DNA from: Typhlomys cinereus
Taxonomy: Eukaryota > Chordata > Mammalia > Rodentia > Platacanthomyidae
Reading direction: 5' to 3'
DNA: 64,000 bases
Assembly (NCBI GenBank): GCA_023101885.1
Contig: JALPQD010000075.1
Span: 7,334,709-7,398,708 of the forward strand
Below are positions 9,868 to 21,291 of this stretch, piece by piece. A model generated the notes under the pieces. It saw nothing but the letters and a program-made list of their open reading frames with translations. It was not told where the DNA came from and did not search any database. The position numbers and the translations under genes are program-made. The first letter of the stretch is position 1. Each line of letters starts with the position of its first letter.

Positions 9868-10329
9868 AGAGGATTAGATCTAGTATTCCTTCAACAAGGA
9901 GGCCTCTGTGCAGCCTTAAAAGAACAATGCTGTGTCTATATAGACAGAACTGGTCTTGTAGAAGATAGTTTACAAAAAATCACTGAGAGCCTAGAAAAAA
10001 GAAAAAGAGAAAGAGAAAAACAAGAATCCTGGTATCAAAATTGGTTTTCCACCTCCCCTTGGCTATCTACCCTCCTCCCTAGTATTTTAGGACCTCTTAT
10101 TGGATTACTTTTGCTTCTTTCTTTCGGCCCATGGGCTTTTCAAAAATTAACTCGTTTTATAAAATCTCAAGTTGACTCTGCCCTCTCTCCACCCTCCATT
10201 ATGGTCCAATATCACCGGGTCTGTACAGAAAATACTGATGACAATGAAACATCCCTAGATATAACTACTGAGAGGCTTAATTTCTCTGCCCTTACTACTG
10301 ATAAAACCTCATGGTGGAAATGTTATTAA
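9868..10329 (+). pseudogene. env: Remainder of env transmembrane subunit after a premature stop
   Basis: The env frame stays open from 9868 to the TAA at 10327-10329. It encodes the immunosuppressive-domain-like stretch, a C-x6-CC motif (9907-9932), a charged heptad region, a hydrophobic membrane anchor (about 10065-10140) and a cytoplasmic tail. C-x6-CC marks gamma-type and type-D envelopes. The upstream TGA lies in a context consistent with decay of a CpG Arg codon. It is the only in-frame interruption seen between 8320 and 10329. Confidence 0.85.
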
Positions 10330-10720
10330 TCATCCTTCTCTTGAGATTACTTCATGATATAGTCCTGCCCGCCACCTCTTCGACACACTGGTCCCGTCGA
10401 CAGTCAGCAGCAGCTTCAACCCCATATGTGACCTCTGAGACCTTGTCCAGCTACAGCTATATCACCATTGGGCCTTTAAGAGGAGGTTTTGAGCCCAGGT
10501 GGCCGCTCCAAAGACGGGCAACTTCCTCAGCTCCTAGACCAACCTAAGACAGGGACTCTGAGGGTGACAGAGCCACCCCATGACGGGTGAGGCTAGGAGC
10601 AGTGAGGTCGGACCTAAGACAGGAACGGCCACAAAAACGGCTCCGGGACACACAGACAATATTCTTCCCAAGCCTGCCTCGGCCCAATAGCTGCCTAGCT
10701 GCCCCCCACCTTTACTATAT

Positions 10721-10732
10721 AGAAAAGGGGGA
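10721..10732 (+). other. Polypurine tract
   Basis: The purine run AGAAAAGGGGGA lies two bases before the TG start of the 3' LTR, the usual plus-strand primer site. The preceding 390 bases (10330-10720) contain no recognised ORF. Confidence 0.85.
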
Positions 10733-10734
10733 TA

Positions 10735-10840
10735 TGTTAGAGGCCAGAGTCACTAAAGGGCCAAAAGGAACTCGTAAAACTTGTTTATGTTAGAGGCCAG
10801 AGTCACTAAAAGGCCAAAAGGAACTCAAAAAACTTGTTTG
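10735..10840 (+). repeat. 53-bp tandem duplication in U3 of the LTR
   Basis: TGTTAGAGGCCAGAGTCACT begins at 10735 and again at 10788, giving a period of 53 bp. The copies differ by a few bases. Direct repeats in U3 are a common enhancer arrangement in gammaretroviral LTRs; whether these bind factors is unknown. Because the first copy is the LTR terminus, the integrase-recognised end is duplicated internally. Confidence 0.85.
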
Positions 10841-11150
10841 ATATGCGCCCCCGGGATCCAGCTACCAGGACATTCCAGAGGAGCCGTAAAAACGCCCCAG
10901 ATCCAGATAACAGATATCGCAACTGCCCGACCACCAGGCGCCTTGACCACCAGGCACCTCCACCATGCTTATCTCTTTTCCCTTGCCCCTCTTCCCCCTC
11001 CCGCCTGAGCATATAAGCTGTACCCTAACCCTAAATAAACGAGACCTTGACAACTCTTTGCTTGGTCTCCCTCTTTCTTTCTCGCCCATCGTTCCCTGCA
11101 GGCTCGATCCTCCTCGGACCCACGAATAACTGGTCCTGCTGGACGGGACA
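10735..11150 (+). mobile_element. 3' LTR of the type-D-like provirus
   Basis: The 416 bp element begins TGTTAG and ends GGGACA. It holds a TATA box (ATATAAG, 11011-11017), AATAAA (11034-11039) and a T-rich stretch after it. The U3 begins with a 53-bp tandem duplication. The downstream flank starts AGAAGG; the matching target duplication at the other end is lost with the 5' LTR. Confidence 0.85.
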
Positions 11151-11515
11151 AGAAGGCATCTGTCTTTGTTCATTGGTCAGCTATAAGCATCTGCAAGAAC
11201 AGTAGAAACGCAGTGATTCTCCCGCGACGGTGTGGGCAGAACCACAGGGTCTTCTTGCTGGTGACCAGAGCGCAGGCTGCAGTAACCCCCTCGTGGCTTT
11301 GGATTCAGCATTGCTGTTGTGTGTCCAGCACCTCCGGCTGTCGCCAGATCATTCAAAACCCTCATGTCCAGTTACACATCCTCGTGGGTTGTGACCCACA
11401 GTTTAAGAAGCCTCTGTCACAGTCTAGACCCCTCTATGATGGTTTGTTTCAGCTGCCAACCTGGCACTGGACTGCTGAGCCTTTAGGCACAGCTCAGAGA
11501 AGTTATCTGTACTAG

Positions 11516-11935
11516 TGTCATAGTTAGGTACAGGTGTCAACTTGATGGTTGAGGGTTCAAGCTTTGGGCACATTCATAGACAAGTAGCAGTTGGGTTAGC
11601 CCAGAGCAAACCTGCAGGAGATTGTCTAGTTGATGGGGCAGGTTCAACCCATGGTGGATGGGACTAAACCCTGGAAGGGTGATTAAAATACAGAGAGTTG
11701 GTTGAAGAAATTGGCATCCTTGTGTACACTTGGCCAGACATGCTGGTCTGGCAAGTAAGAATTGTTCTTCTCTTGGGCAGTGATGTGGCCAGTTCCCTCG
11801 GGCTCCTTGGTGTGCTCGCCTGCGAAGCTGGGCTATTGTAAGAGCTAATAAACCCTCTTGCTTCCTTAGCTGCTTTTCCATGACTTTACCAGCAGCATGA
11901 AGTCAGCCTATAGGAGACTGTCTTGATTACCTTGA
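11516..11935 (+). mobile_element. LTR-like interspersed repeat, copy A
   Basis: It begins TGTCATAGTTAGGTACAGGTGTCAACTTGAT and includes CTTGGCCAGACATGCTGGTCTGGCAAG and an AATAAACCC-type polyadenylation signal near 11848. At least three related copies lie at 49.6-51.2 kb. The TG start and internal AATAAA suggest an LTR, but I cannot assign a named family. Confidence 0.7.
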
Positions 11936-14900
11936 TTGTTGCATACCTAATCAATTGCATCCTGATGTGGGAAGATCCAGCCAACAGTGGGTGGGATTAT
12001 TCCCTCCGCAGCTGGATAAGATGGAGACACTGGTTGCCTGTGGCCAGCTGGCAGCCCCCCACCCCATCCCATTAGCTCATGCTAATGGGTCAGTTTCCTG
12101 CTGTGATAGACGTGACCTGGAAGGGTGACCAATGAATCCTCTTGCTCCTCTAGACTGTTTGGGAGGGAGAAGGGAGGAAAAGGAGGAAAGGAGGGACAGA
12201 GAAGCAAGGGAAAGAGAAGAGAGGAGGGAGAGCCCCTCCCCCCGGGCACCTCCTACATCTCGTCGCTGTGATGACACCACGTGAGGCTGGCAGGGAAGGG
12301 CTCCCTGACTCTGACTGGGCAAGAGTCTCAGCCTGCGACAGCCACCTGCTGAGGAAGGGCTCTGTGCGGCCTTGGTGGGCAGACCTGGCGGCAGGCACAG
12401 AAAGAGACACATGGCCACGTAGGGAAACACGGCTCCTGAGATAGTCACAACATCCAAACTCCACTTCCAGAGATGGGAGCTCCCGGTCCTCGCCTCCATC
12501 CTCCCTCAGCCCCTTCTCCCCTCCCCTGCAACCCCCACCCCTCTCACCCCACCCCAGCAGCCTGTCTCCTCTCTGCTCTCCCCGCAAAGCCAAGCTTTCT
12601 GGCCAGAAGATGGGGTGATGCCCAGGTGACCGCTAGGTGCCGCTTGACGCAAAGCCACGGTCGCCCCAGCTTCACCGAGGGGCCCTGAGAATCTCTCCAC
12701 CTGAGGGACCACTGTCCAGGGTCACCGCTCAGCTGCTCCTGGGCCCAGCCACGGTGACTTCCTGTGCTCCCCACACAATGCTTCCCAGGGAGGGAAGCAG
12801 GTAGACAGCAGGTAGATGCAGACCTGTCCATCTGACTGTCCAGGGCAGGTGAGAGATGCCAGCCTTCCTGGGCCAGCTGCTATCCTGCAGGAGGGGCACC
12901 TGCTGCCCTGCGGGGAGGCAGTCTCTGGGGTGCTCTGCCTTGCGGGGGGGTCCTCTGGGGTGCTCTGCCCTCCGGGGAGAAGAGCCACTGGGGTACAGCC
13001 TTGGATGTTCCATGGGTTTTTCTGAGACGGGGCACCATTCAGTGCAAAGCCCACAGGGTGGTCATGAGCAGGAAACACGGCCTACCTGGACCCTGCCTTG
13101 GGGGGACACAAGTTCAGCCCCTGCCCCAGCGTCTTTTGCAGCTGTGCTGGGCCAGGGTGGGACCGAGCAGATGTTTTGCACCCAAACTCCTCAGTGTAAT
13201 CCTCCATCGACCAGTCTGGAGACCTTCCCTGCGGGTCCTCTCATGCTCCCTGGTCTATTTGAGGTTGGCCAGCAGCAGGTGGTGGCTGGGGGGGGGGGAC
13301 CCACACCTAAGTCCCTCCTGTTGCTGTAACACAGAGGACCAAACAATGTGGATTCCAGCGGGGCTGGGCTGGGCTGGGCTGGGCTGGGCTGGGCTGGGCT
13401 GGGCTGGGCTGGGCTGGGCTGGGCTGGGCTGGGTTGGTCTGGGCTGCTGCACAGCAGGTCCACCGTTAACCACTGGATCAAGGAAGAAAGGAAGGAGGTA
13501 GAGGAGGAGGGAGGAGGAAAGACAGGAGGGCATGGACTCGTTCTCTCCCAGTTCTGGGGCGGGAAGCCTGCCTGAGCTGTAGTCACAGTGTTGGGGGACC
13601 TGTGCTTTCTGGAATCTTTAAGGGCAGACTGTTCGCCCAGATCCAAGAAGCTCCCCGCTATGATGGGGATGCAGCGCAATAAGCATCCGGAGCCATTGCT
13701 GTGGCCCGTGAGGTCTCAGTGGGCAGCTGGGTGGCGGCAGCCCACAGCAGGTGCAGAGTGGGCACCAAAACTGTACTGCCTAAATCCTGTGTGTGGCAAG
13801 AGCGGCTTGGCACGCTCAGAGACAGGCCCAGATGGGTACAGTGTTCTCCAGAAAGCCACAGACTGTGACCACACAACACCCAGCTGCCGCCACACGGTCT
13901 TTTGGCGGAGCACTTCACCATTCCCTCCCTGGGATACACGTCAGGCTACGGGGAGCAGAAAGGGTGGGGACTGGTGGCCCAGCCCGGCCCCCAGGATCCC
14001 CTCTAGTCAGCTCCTGGGCCTGAAGCAGCACACGCCCACCCAACTCGGGGCACCGAGGCAGAGCCAAGACTGCCCACCCCTCTCTCCTGGCATTTACCAG
14101 GCACGGTTGGTTCCTATGGAGATGCCCAGTGCAGATCTGGGAAGAGCTCGGCTCCCCGCCACCCTCACGCCAGGACTAAATTAAGCCTCTGGTGGGTGAA
14201 GCAGGAGGGATTAACATGGAGCTCAGTGAGTCAATCCCAAGCCTGGGGGCCTCGACAACCCCCCCCAGTCTCAGCCCCTTCTGCACACTTATCATCACTC
14301 ACAGGGTTTCTGCACCGTGGAGGTGGATACTCTGGTCACTTTAGGGGGGCATCCCCAGACCTGGGAGCCGGGCAGGAACCCACTCCGCATCCCTCTGCAC
14401 AGCCACAGGTCCCCTGGGGCACAGCGAGGAAGAAGAGCACAGAGGGAAGGCCGCAGTCACGCACGCCACCCTCGCCTGACAGGGCCAAACCCTGGCAGCC
14501 TGCGTGTCCACTCCGGGAGCAGGCAGGCGGTCTGAGCTCTTTTAAGGGGCAGACTCCGGAGTGAGGGACAGGGAGGATATCGGCTACCAGGTGGTCTGGA
14601 TTAGGCGCAGCCTCCTGGTGGGACGATCACCAAGGATTTGGAGTTGCGGGGTACAGTCCCGGGATTTGAGGTTCCAGGCTTAACAAAATGTAAACTCGCT
14701 CTCTCTCTCTCTTTTCTTCCTTTCTCCCGGATCACAGTTGGCAGCGTGGCCAAGTGGCCAAGTGGCCAAGCTAGTGGCCAACGGGGGGAGGCGGGGACAG
14801 AGGCCGCACACATTTCCTGGAGCAAGAGTAAACCCTCCACTATCAGCAGCGTCCTTTAGCTCAGCTTCTCCATCGCTGGGTCAAATCAAACCATGCCCTG

Positions 14901-16290
14901 CCCTGAGGGGTGATGGACAGATGGTGGGAGGGTGACAGGAAATGCTGGGGTGGAGGAGGGGGAGGGACGGCAGGAGTGGGGATGTGCGATAGGGGGGGTG
15001 GATGGGGGGCAGGACGCTGTGTGATGGATGGATGATTCACTGAACACCATCCACAAAGCAGCTGTGTTGCTTGGCTCGTCGCTGTGGTAGACACCCTGAC
15101 AGGCTCAAAGAGGCTGTCCTGGTCTCTTCTGGTTTACAAAGGGAGGGTCCAGGCTCTCGGGCAGAGAGGGCGTGGCCGCTCACACAGTGTCCATCAGTCA
15201 GGAAGCACACAGAGAGGCCGGTGGTCAGCTCACTGCCCACTTTTTGCTTAGTCCTGATCGGCAGCTCCTCCCCCTTTGGTTAACTGACTGACAGCGTTCC
15301 TTGGGACGTGGACCTAGAAGCGGAACCGGTGGGCCCATGAGGGTCCTGCGGTGTTCACAGAGGCTGCCCCATGCCACATCCCTGCCCACAGAGTGAGGCC
15401 CAATTTCACACCTCTTCCTGGTGCCTGTTGCGTCTCCGTTAGATGTCCGTGGGCGCCATGTGTTCCGTATTTTGATTTGCACTGGCTGGTGCTGAGTGAC
15501 GTGGAGCCCCACGAGCCATTTGGGGGTGTTCTCTGCAGATCCTTCATAGGCTGGGCTGTCGCCTTGTTGCTGAGTCCCAGTCAGACTGCAGGTTCCGGCA
15601 CCTCACCTCTCTGAGGACAGTGAACAACCCCGTCCACTCTAAAAAAAACCCGCCATCTTCGAACGACTTGGTCCCCAGCTGGGGGTCCTGAGTGCCGCCC
15701 CACTGCCCATTGCAAGTACAGGAGGTTTGCGGGTGGGGACGGTGTGCTCAGCACCCTAGGAGTCTTGGCCACCTCGACCTCTCAGATGTACCCTGCCACC
15801 TTTGCCCACCCACTGGTGGTCCCTCTAATTGTCATGACAACCTGCTGCCCTGGAGCAAGGGTGCACCTTCACAGGGTCCCATGGGACCCACGGGCATCTT
15901 ATTCGAGGCCCAGCACCGGCCTGAACCTGCTGCTCCTCATGGATGCTGAGACACAGCTGTGTCCAAGGGTTGGGCACGCAGGCTGGCCGGAGGCACACAG
16001 GGACTGTCGTCGATATCTGGGCATCTGCTGAAACCAGAAGGCACCGGTGCTCAGTGATTGGATTCCCCACAACATGGCGCCAGGCACACAGCGAGGGGGG
16101 TGGGGGAGACACAAGTTTCTGCACCCTTCTGTGAGCTGGTTGTGGGGATCCCTGCCACTCTCTGTTGCTCAGCACTGAAGGCAGGGCTGAAAGCCTCTTG
16201 ACAGGAGGTGGGGGGCTCCACTACAGCCAGTCTAGGACACAATTCCAAGGACAGGGTCACCATAGGAGCCTGCCTCTGGTGGAGACTGGG
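11936..16290. other. Intergenic, no gene recognised
   Basis: GC-rich, mostly single-copy looking. Open frames here show no domain I recognise and look like chance frames in GC-rich DNA. The only obvious structures are the GGGCT array at 13355-13440 and small GTGGCCAA repeats at 14745-14780. Confidence 0.6.
13355..13440 (+). repeat. GGGCT pentanucleotide array
   Basis: About sixteen tandem copies of GGGCT, with a GGTTG variant at the 3' end. The array is open in several frames on both strands, which explains the Trp/Ala/Gly and Pro/Ser/Gln runs seen there. Confidence 0.95.
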
Positions 16291-16295
16291 CAGCC

Positions 16296-17105
16296 CACAT
16301 GTACCGTTTCCTGCATGCAGCCCACATGCATCGAGTGTGTCCTACATGCAGCCCATATGCATCGAGTGTGTCCTGCATGCAGCCCACATGCATTGAATGC
16401 TTCCTGCATGCAGCCCACATGCATCGAGTGTGTCCTGCATGCAGCCCACATGTATTAGCTGTGTTCTGCATGCAGCCCACATCCATTAACTATATCCTGC
16501 ATGCAGCCCACATGTATTGAGTGTGTCCTGCATGCAGCCCACATATTGTTTCCTGCATGCAGCCCACATGCGAGTGCCTGCTGCAGCCCACATGCATCGA
16601 ATGTGTCCTGTATGCAACCCATATACATCGGGTGTGCCCTGCATGCAGCCCACATGCATTGTGTCCTGCATGCAGCCCACATGCATTGTGTCCTGCATGC
16701 AGCCCATATGCATTGAGTGTCCTGCATGCAGCCCACATGTATTGAGTGTGTCCTGCATGCAGTCCACATATTATTTCCTGCATGCAGCCCACATGCGAGT
16801 GCCTGCTGCAGCCCACATGCATCGAATGTGTCCTGTATGCAACCCATATACATCGGGTGTGCCCTGCATGCAGCCCACATGCATTGTGTCCTGCATGCAG
16901 CCCACACGCATTGTGTCCTGCATGCAGCCCACACGCATTGTGTCCTGCATGCAGCCCACACGCATTGTGTCCTGCATGCAGCCCATATGCATTGAGTGTC
17001 CTGCATGCAGCCCACATGCATTGAGTGTCCTGCATGCAGCCCACATGCAGTTTCCTGCGTGCACCCCACATGCATCGAGTGTGTCCTACATGCAGCCCAC
17101 TGAGT
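16296..17105. repeat. Minisatellite with TGCATGCAGCCCACATGCAT core and higher-order duplication
   Basis: Roughly 24-31 bp units built on TCCTGCATGCAGCCCACATG repeat for about 0.8 kb. Units differ in the linker (GAGTGTG, ATTGTG, ATTGAG). A block containing the variant GCGAGTGCCTGCTGCAGCCC occurs twice, offset by 225 bp (CATATT at 16542 and 16767), so a multi-unit block was duplicated. TGCATGCA is self-complementary and TGCATG recurs. Both strands are open in several frames, giving Cys/His/Met-rich conceptual peptides that are not genes. Confidence 0.93.
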
Positions 17106-17523
17106 GTAGCTGCTGTGTGAACACTCACTGTGTGTGGCTGATGTGCTCAGTCAAGTCTTACCTCCTATCATTCCCACAGTTAAGGACAGAATGTCACTGT
17201 GCCTTCTGACCGTCATCCTGAATCACGGTCTCCCTGTGACCCTCCCCACAATGTCTGGTGGGCCTGACAGAATCCCCCTCTCAGAAGCCCAGCCCAGCAC
17301 AGAGCTCTCTCAAATCAGGTGGGATGGTAACCTATTGAAGGAGCCGGCTTCCCACTGCAGGCCTCCAGCGGCCAGGGCTAAGTCCCATGGGTGTCTGCAG
17401 GCCCCACCCCTCCTGAGCCACCACTGGGGAAGGGCTCAGGATGCTGGGGGAAGGACTGAGCCATGGAAAAGGGGCGACTAACCAGGATTCAAACCCAGGC
17501 TGGAAGAATATGCATGTAATCAT

Positions 17524-17865
17524 TGACCCCCCCAAAGTCTAGCATGGATCACAAGCTCTAAGATCCTTAGAGGCAAGGGATTAACAATACAATAGTGTTC
17601 CTATACTAAAGGGGAACACAAGAAAGATCTTAGGCAATGCTACTGAGTCCTTACACCTCATCAGAGTGGAGGACCCAGAAGGAAGTTTGACATGCACACT
17701 AAAGGATGCTCCAGGGATGGAGGGGGGACAATGGGAGAAAGGGAGGGAGGGAGCAGGGGGATCCAGGGAGGGGTGGAGGGAGGGAAGGGAATGGGGTACC
17801 TATCAAGTTTGTATGAGTGGAAAAAATAAATAAATTTAAAAAAATAAAGATGAGTTCTGAAAAAA
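17524..17865 (+). mobile_element. L1 3' end (5'-truncated), copy 1
   Basis: ATTGACCCCCCCAAAGTCTAGCATGG through a G-rich polypurine stretch (17715-17790) to GTACCTATCAAGTTTGTATGAG and an A-rich tail. A second copy is at 37603-37959 in the same orientation. A G-rich polypurine 3' UTR followed by an A-rich tail is characteristic of L1. Confidence 0.75.
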
Positions 17866-20115
17866 ACAAGATGCATGCATAATGCAGAGCCCCAGGGTAG
17901 ACCCTGGAAGCAGGGACTTGTAGCACCTCACTGTGCAAACAGTAAGCTAGGCTTGGAAGCTGGTGGTTCTTCAGGCTGAAGTGGTCCACCCTGGTCATTG
18001 GAGCAGGAGAGAGCAAGAGGGGGGGCCCCTGCACTGATGCACTTTCATTAGTGGGGTCACAGGGCAGGGCTATGCAGTGAGCCCGAGGGAGAGGATGTCT
18101 CTTCTTGGCTCATCACACACCACAGGTGAGTCGGGACCCAGGCGCAGAACCAAGAGGCTTGAATCCACGTGGGCTGCTGGAGGGAGGGCCGGGCCTCAGG
18201 GCACTGTGGGCAGGGCCTTACCGGAAGTTCCCTGCTGCCCCATGTGTCCTGTCCGTCTTCTTTAGCTTCTCCTACACAGCCCTCTGAACTGATGTCCAGG
18301 CCCTTCCTGCCCTCTGGAAGTGGCCTCCAAGTGACTGCTGTGGCCTAGGCACCCCAGGCAGGGCCACTGCCCATGGTCCGTGTTTCTAGAAGAAATGAAC
18401 TTGCAGGAAGCATAGAGGGTTGGTGGCTGAGCTGAAGTGACAAGCGGGCATGATTCAGGACGGCTGGATCCAAGTGCCCAGCAACCCTCGCCCCTCTGCT
18501 CTGCTCTCACCTGTGCCAGCTCCCCTGGGAAGGGCCTCAGTTGAGACTGGCACCCACTGGGAGGCTTCTGCCTGTGGGGGTCTGATGCTCATGCCCTGGA
18601 GAGGGCAGGAAGCCTCAGGTGGAAGCCCAGCGGGCAGGGGAGGGTGCCAATGCTCTCGCCTACATCGCTGCGGGACACGCAGCCGGAGTCCTATGTGGGG
18701 CACTGCAGGGCACAGAGGAGCGTTCTGCTGAGGTTGGGATGCCAGCCAGAGGACGGTCCAGGCTCCCTCGGCTGTTCCTCAAGGCAGCCTGAGGCAGCGT
18801 GGGGTACAGACAGACTGGAAAGAGCATGACGACAGGGGTTATGCTGTGGCCTCAGGCAGCTGCAGCGCAGGACAGACAGAAAGAGCCCAGAGCCACACAG
18901 GGGGACACGTTACACGTGGCTACGTGGGACAGTAGCTGCTGTCATACATGACACACAGGCTTCAAGTATAAGTGCCTGATGTCGCAGACACGCACAGACA
19001 CATGGGGTGCTGTGCGCCTTTGGTAGCACATGCTTTCCTGGGACGTGATCGCCTCTGGCACACACAACTGGCCCAGGGAGAGCGGAAGCGGTTTCCCTGG
19101 CAACGCAGCCCAGGATGGCAGGCCTCAGAGAAGCTGCTCCTCTAGCTGCCGTGGGTCCAGGGGAGGGTTTGCCGCAGACCCGAAGCCAGCGGATTGCTGG
19201 AGACTAAGGAAGAGATCTGGCCACCTGCACCCTGGACCAGTGACAAAACTCGTCAGCCTCGAGCCAGGGGGTTAGAGGGCACACAGGGCCTGTGCTGGGC
19301 TCACGGAGGACACAAGTCCTTTCAGGACCAGTGGGAACCATGTCCTGGGACTCCCGTGAGTCCGTGGCTCAGCCTGTGCATTTCCTTTGCCACAGCCGGT
19401 GCCCAGGGTGGCAAAAGGCACAGGCCTCCGTAGAGTGGTCCTTCCCCCCCAAAGGTCTCTCCCACCCACAGGAAGAGAAGGGGAGTCACACTGACCACAG
19501 TGGCCAGCAAGGGAACAATGGGCAGTGGGGCCTTCAATCTCTAGGCTGCTGCCCATCTTAGGCAGCCTCACCGAGGACCCCTTGTGTCCCATACGCATTT
19601 AGGGTCTGGAGTCGCTGCTCCATCCCCGGCATCAGACGTGTCCCCACGGGGTGACTCTCAGCCAGGAACAGCTCTAGAAGGTTTCCTGTAAAAGATACCC
19701 CACTGACAACATCAGAAGAGGTGAGAGTGGCATGCAGGGCTGCTCTGGGTCTCTGTTCTGCTCTGGGATCTCACCAGTCCACAGGACAAGACGAGAGCTG
19801 GTACCAGTTTGGGCAGCGGTCATTGCCTAAGAGTCCTCAGCTCATCAGAAAGCTCTCCTGAAGGGCCATGTGTTGGGGCCTCAGCCAGCAGAATTCCTAG
19901 ACCTTCAGCCCCTCTCAGGGCAGCCATGGCCCATCTGTGGTCTCTGTTCAACTGGCCACTGTAAGTGGACGGAGGGGAAGGACAGTGTCTCACACTCAGT
20001 TTGTACAGCTGTGGCCACAGCAGGGCCATCTGCCTCCACCCCAAGCAGAAGACCCCCTCGTGGCAAATATGCCCGGAACTCGCAAATAAAATCAGGAGCA
20101 AGCAAACCTCCACCC
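17866..20115. other. Intergenic, no gene recognised
   Basis: Single-copy-looking GC-rich sequence between an L1 tail and the C2CD4C polyadenylation site. No exon-like conserved frame recognised. Confidence 0.5.
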
Positions 20116-21291
20116 CCACATTCCCCAAACACCTTTATTGCACTAAAAACAGCATTTATAAACAAACACACTGGAGGGAGGTTTCTTGAAGATTCACCCA
20201 CAGTCAACGGCAAACACAAAGATACAGCACAGGGCACAGAGGATTGGGAGCCAAGGAGAACCGGGGACGGGAGTTAGAATGGGAGAGAAGGACACTCCAT
20301 GCAGGAACCCCTGACCACCACACTGGCTACCAAGCTTGGGTCCTGGGTGTCCCCCCAGGTTCCAGAGACTGTGGGGGACTTGGCATGGTGGAGACACTCT
20401 GTCTCCAGAGCCCAAAGGAGTCACCTCCCGCAGCCCTCCCCAGAAGGACTTGGACATCTCAATCTACAGATTCAAAGCTGGCAAAAGAGAAGACAATCAG
20501 AGAGGAAGGGATATCTGGGGGTCCCACAGAGTGCATCAGCCCACCCTATCTGGGTTGTATAACAAGTCAGAGACCTAAGCAACCCAGATGCGACGCCACC
20601 GGCTTCAGGAAAAGCCACAGCCAGGGCTCCAGCCCCGCCCTTCCCACCACACCCAAACACTATTTACACGATGGGGCATGAGGGCACCTTAGGAAGGCAC
20701 ATGCCAAAGGCAGGTGTGCAACCTGTGATGGGAGGGGCCACAGGTAGATGGGAGGAGCCATAGATAGAGGCCAGAAGTCCTGGGTGGCAGGTGGTTTCAG
20801 ATGGTCAGCGGAGTGGACAGAGTCTGCGCCCAAAAGTCACCCAACAAGGGACACAGCTCCTTGGCACACTGGCCTTCCGGGCCTGCCTCCCGATACTTTC
20901 TGGCTGCAGCCCAGAGACCAAGTTCTTCCCCCGGCTCCACCTCTGTGGGGTGCAAGGAGTACAGCTCTGCACATTACCCAAGCCCTATGACCTGGGAGAC
21001 TGAGACTGCCTGGGGCCGGCGTGGCCAGGAAAGGGGATCTCTAGCACATTGGAGGGGGAGCATCTGGGAGAAGCCTGTGGCAGCCAGACTCACCATCTCA
21101 GCTCTGAATTCCGGGCTGCCTTGGCCACAGGGAACCCAGACCCCTGAGAACTGTATTGGCAATTCTGCAGAGAAGGGGGAACAAGTGGTGGGTACAAGCT
21201 CCCCTGGGGCAGCTCTTCCTCTTCCTGCTGAAAGAGCCCCCCACACACACACAGCTGACCACCCAGGTAGAGGGAAGCAGGAGGTGGGACT
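20116..21291 (-). other. C2CD4C: C2CD4C 3' untranslated region with poly-A signal
   Basis: On the minus strand AATAAA lies at 20139-20134, 1.15 kb past the C2CD4C stop codon, and is the first canonical signal found. The intervening sequence has no gene on this strand. The 3' end is inferred from the hexamer only. Confidence 0.65.

Larger units (their letters stand above)
6008..11150 (+). mobile_element. Type-D-like (beta gag/pol, gamma env) endogenous provirus, 5'-truncated
   Basis: In order: gag remnant, dUTPase fragment, RNase H tail plus integrase, env, polypurine tract, 3' LTR. The gag has two CCHC knuckles and a dUTPase follows, which is betaretroviral; the env is gamma-type. This combination is known from type D simian retroviruses and related endogenous elements. 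The 5' LTR and leader are missing because the element begins abruptly at the edge of the antisense gammaretroviral LTR. A large internal deletion removed protease active site, reverse transcriptase and most of RNase H. It is replication-defective. Confidence 0.9.

Noticed and set aside
13588..14184. 198-codon plus-strand frame
   Set aside because: No similarity, no splice or promoter context, and normal background composition for this GC-rich interval.
16455..17209. Long Cys/His/Met-rich open frames on both strands (up to 230 codons)
   Set aside because: They follow the minisatellite units exactly, are open in several frames on both strands, and have no start context, splice signals or domain.
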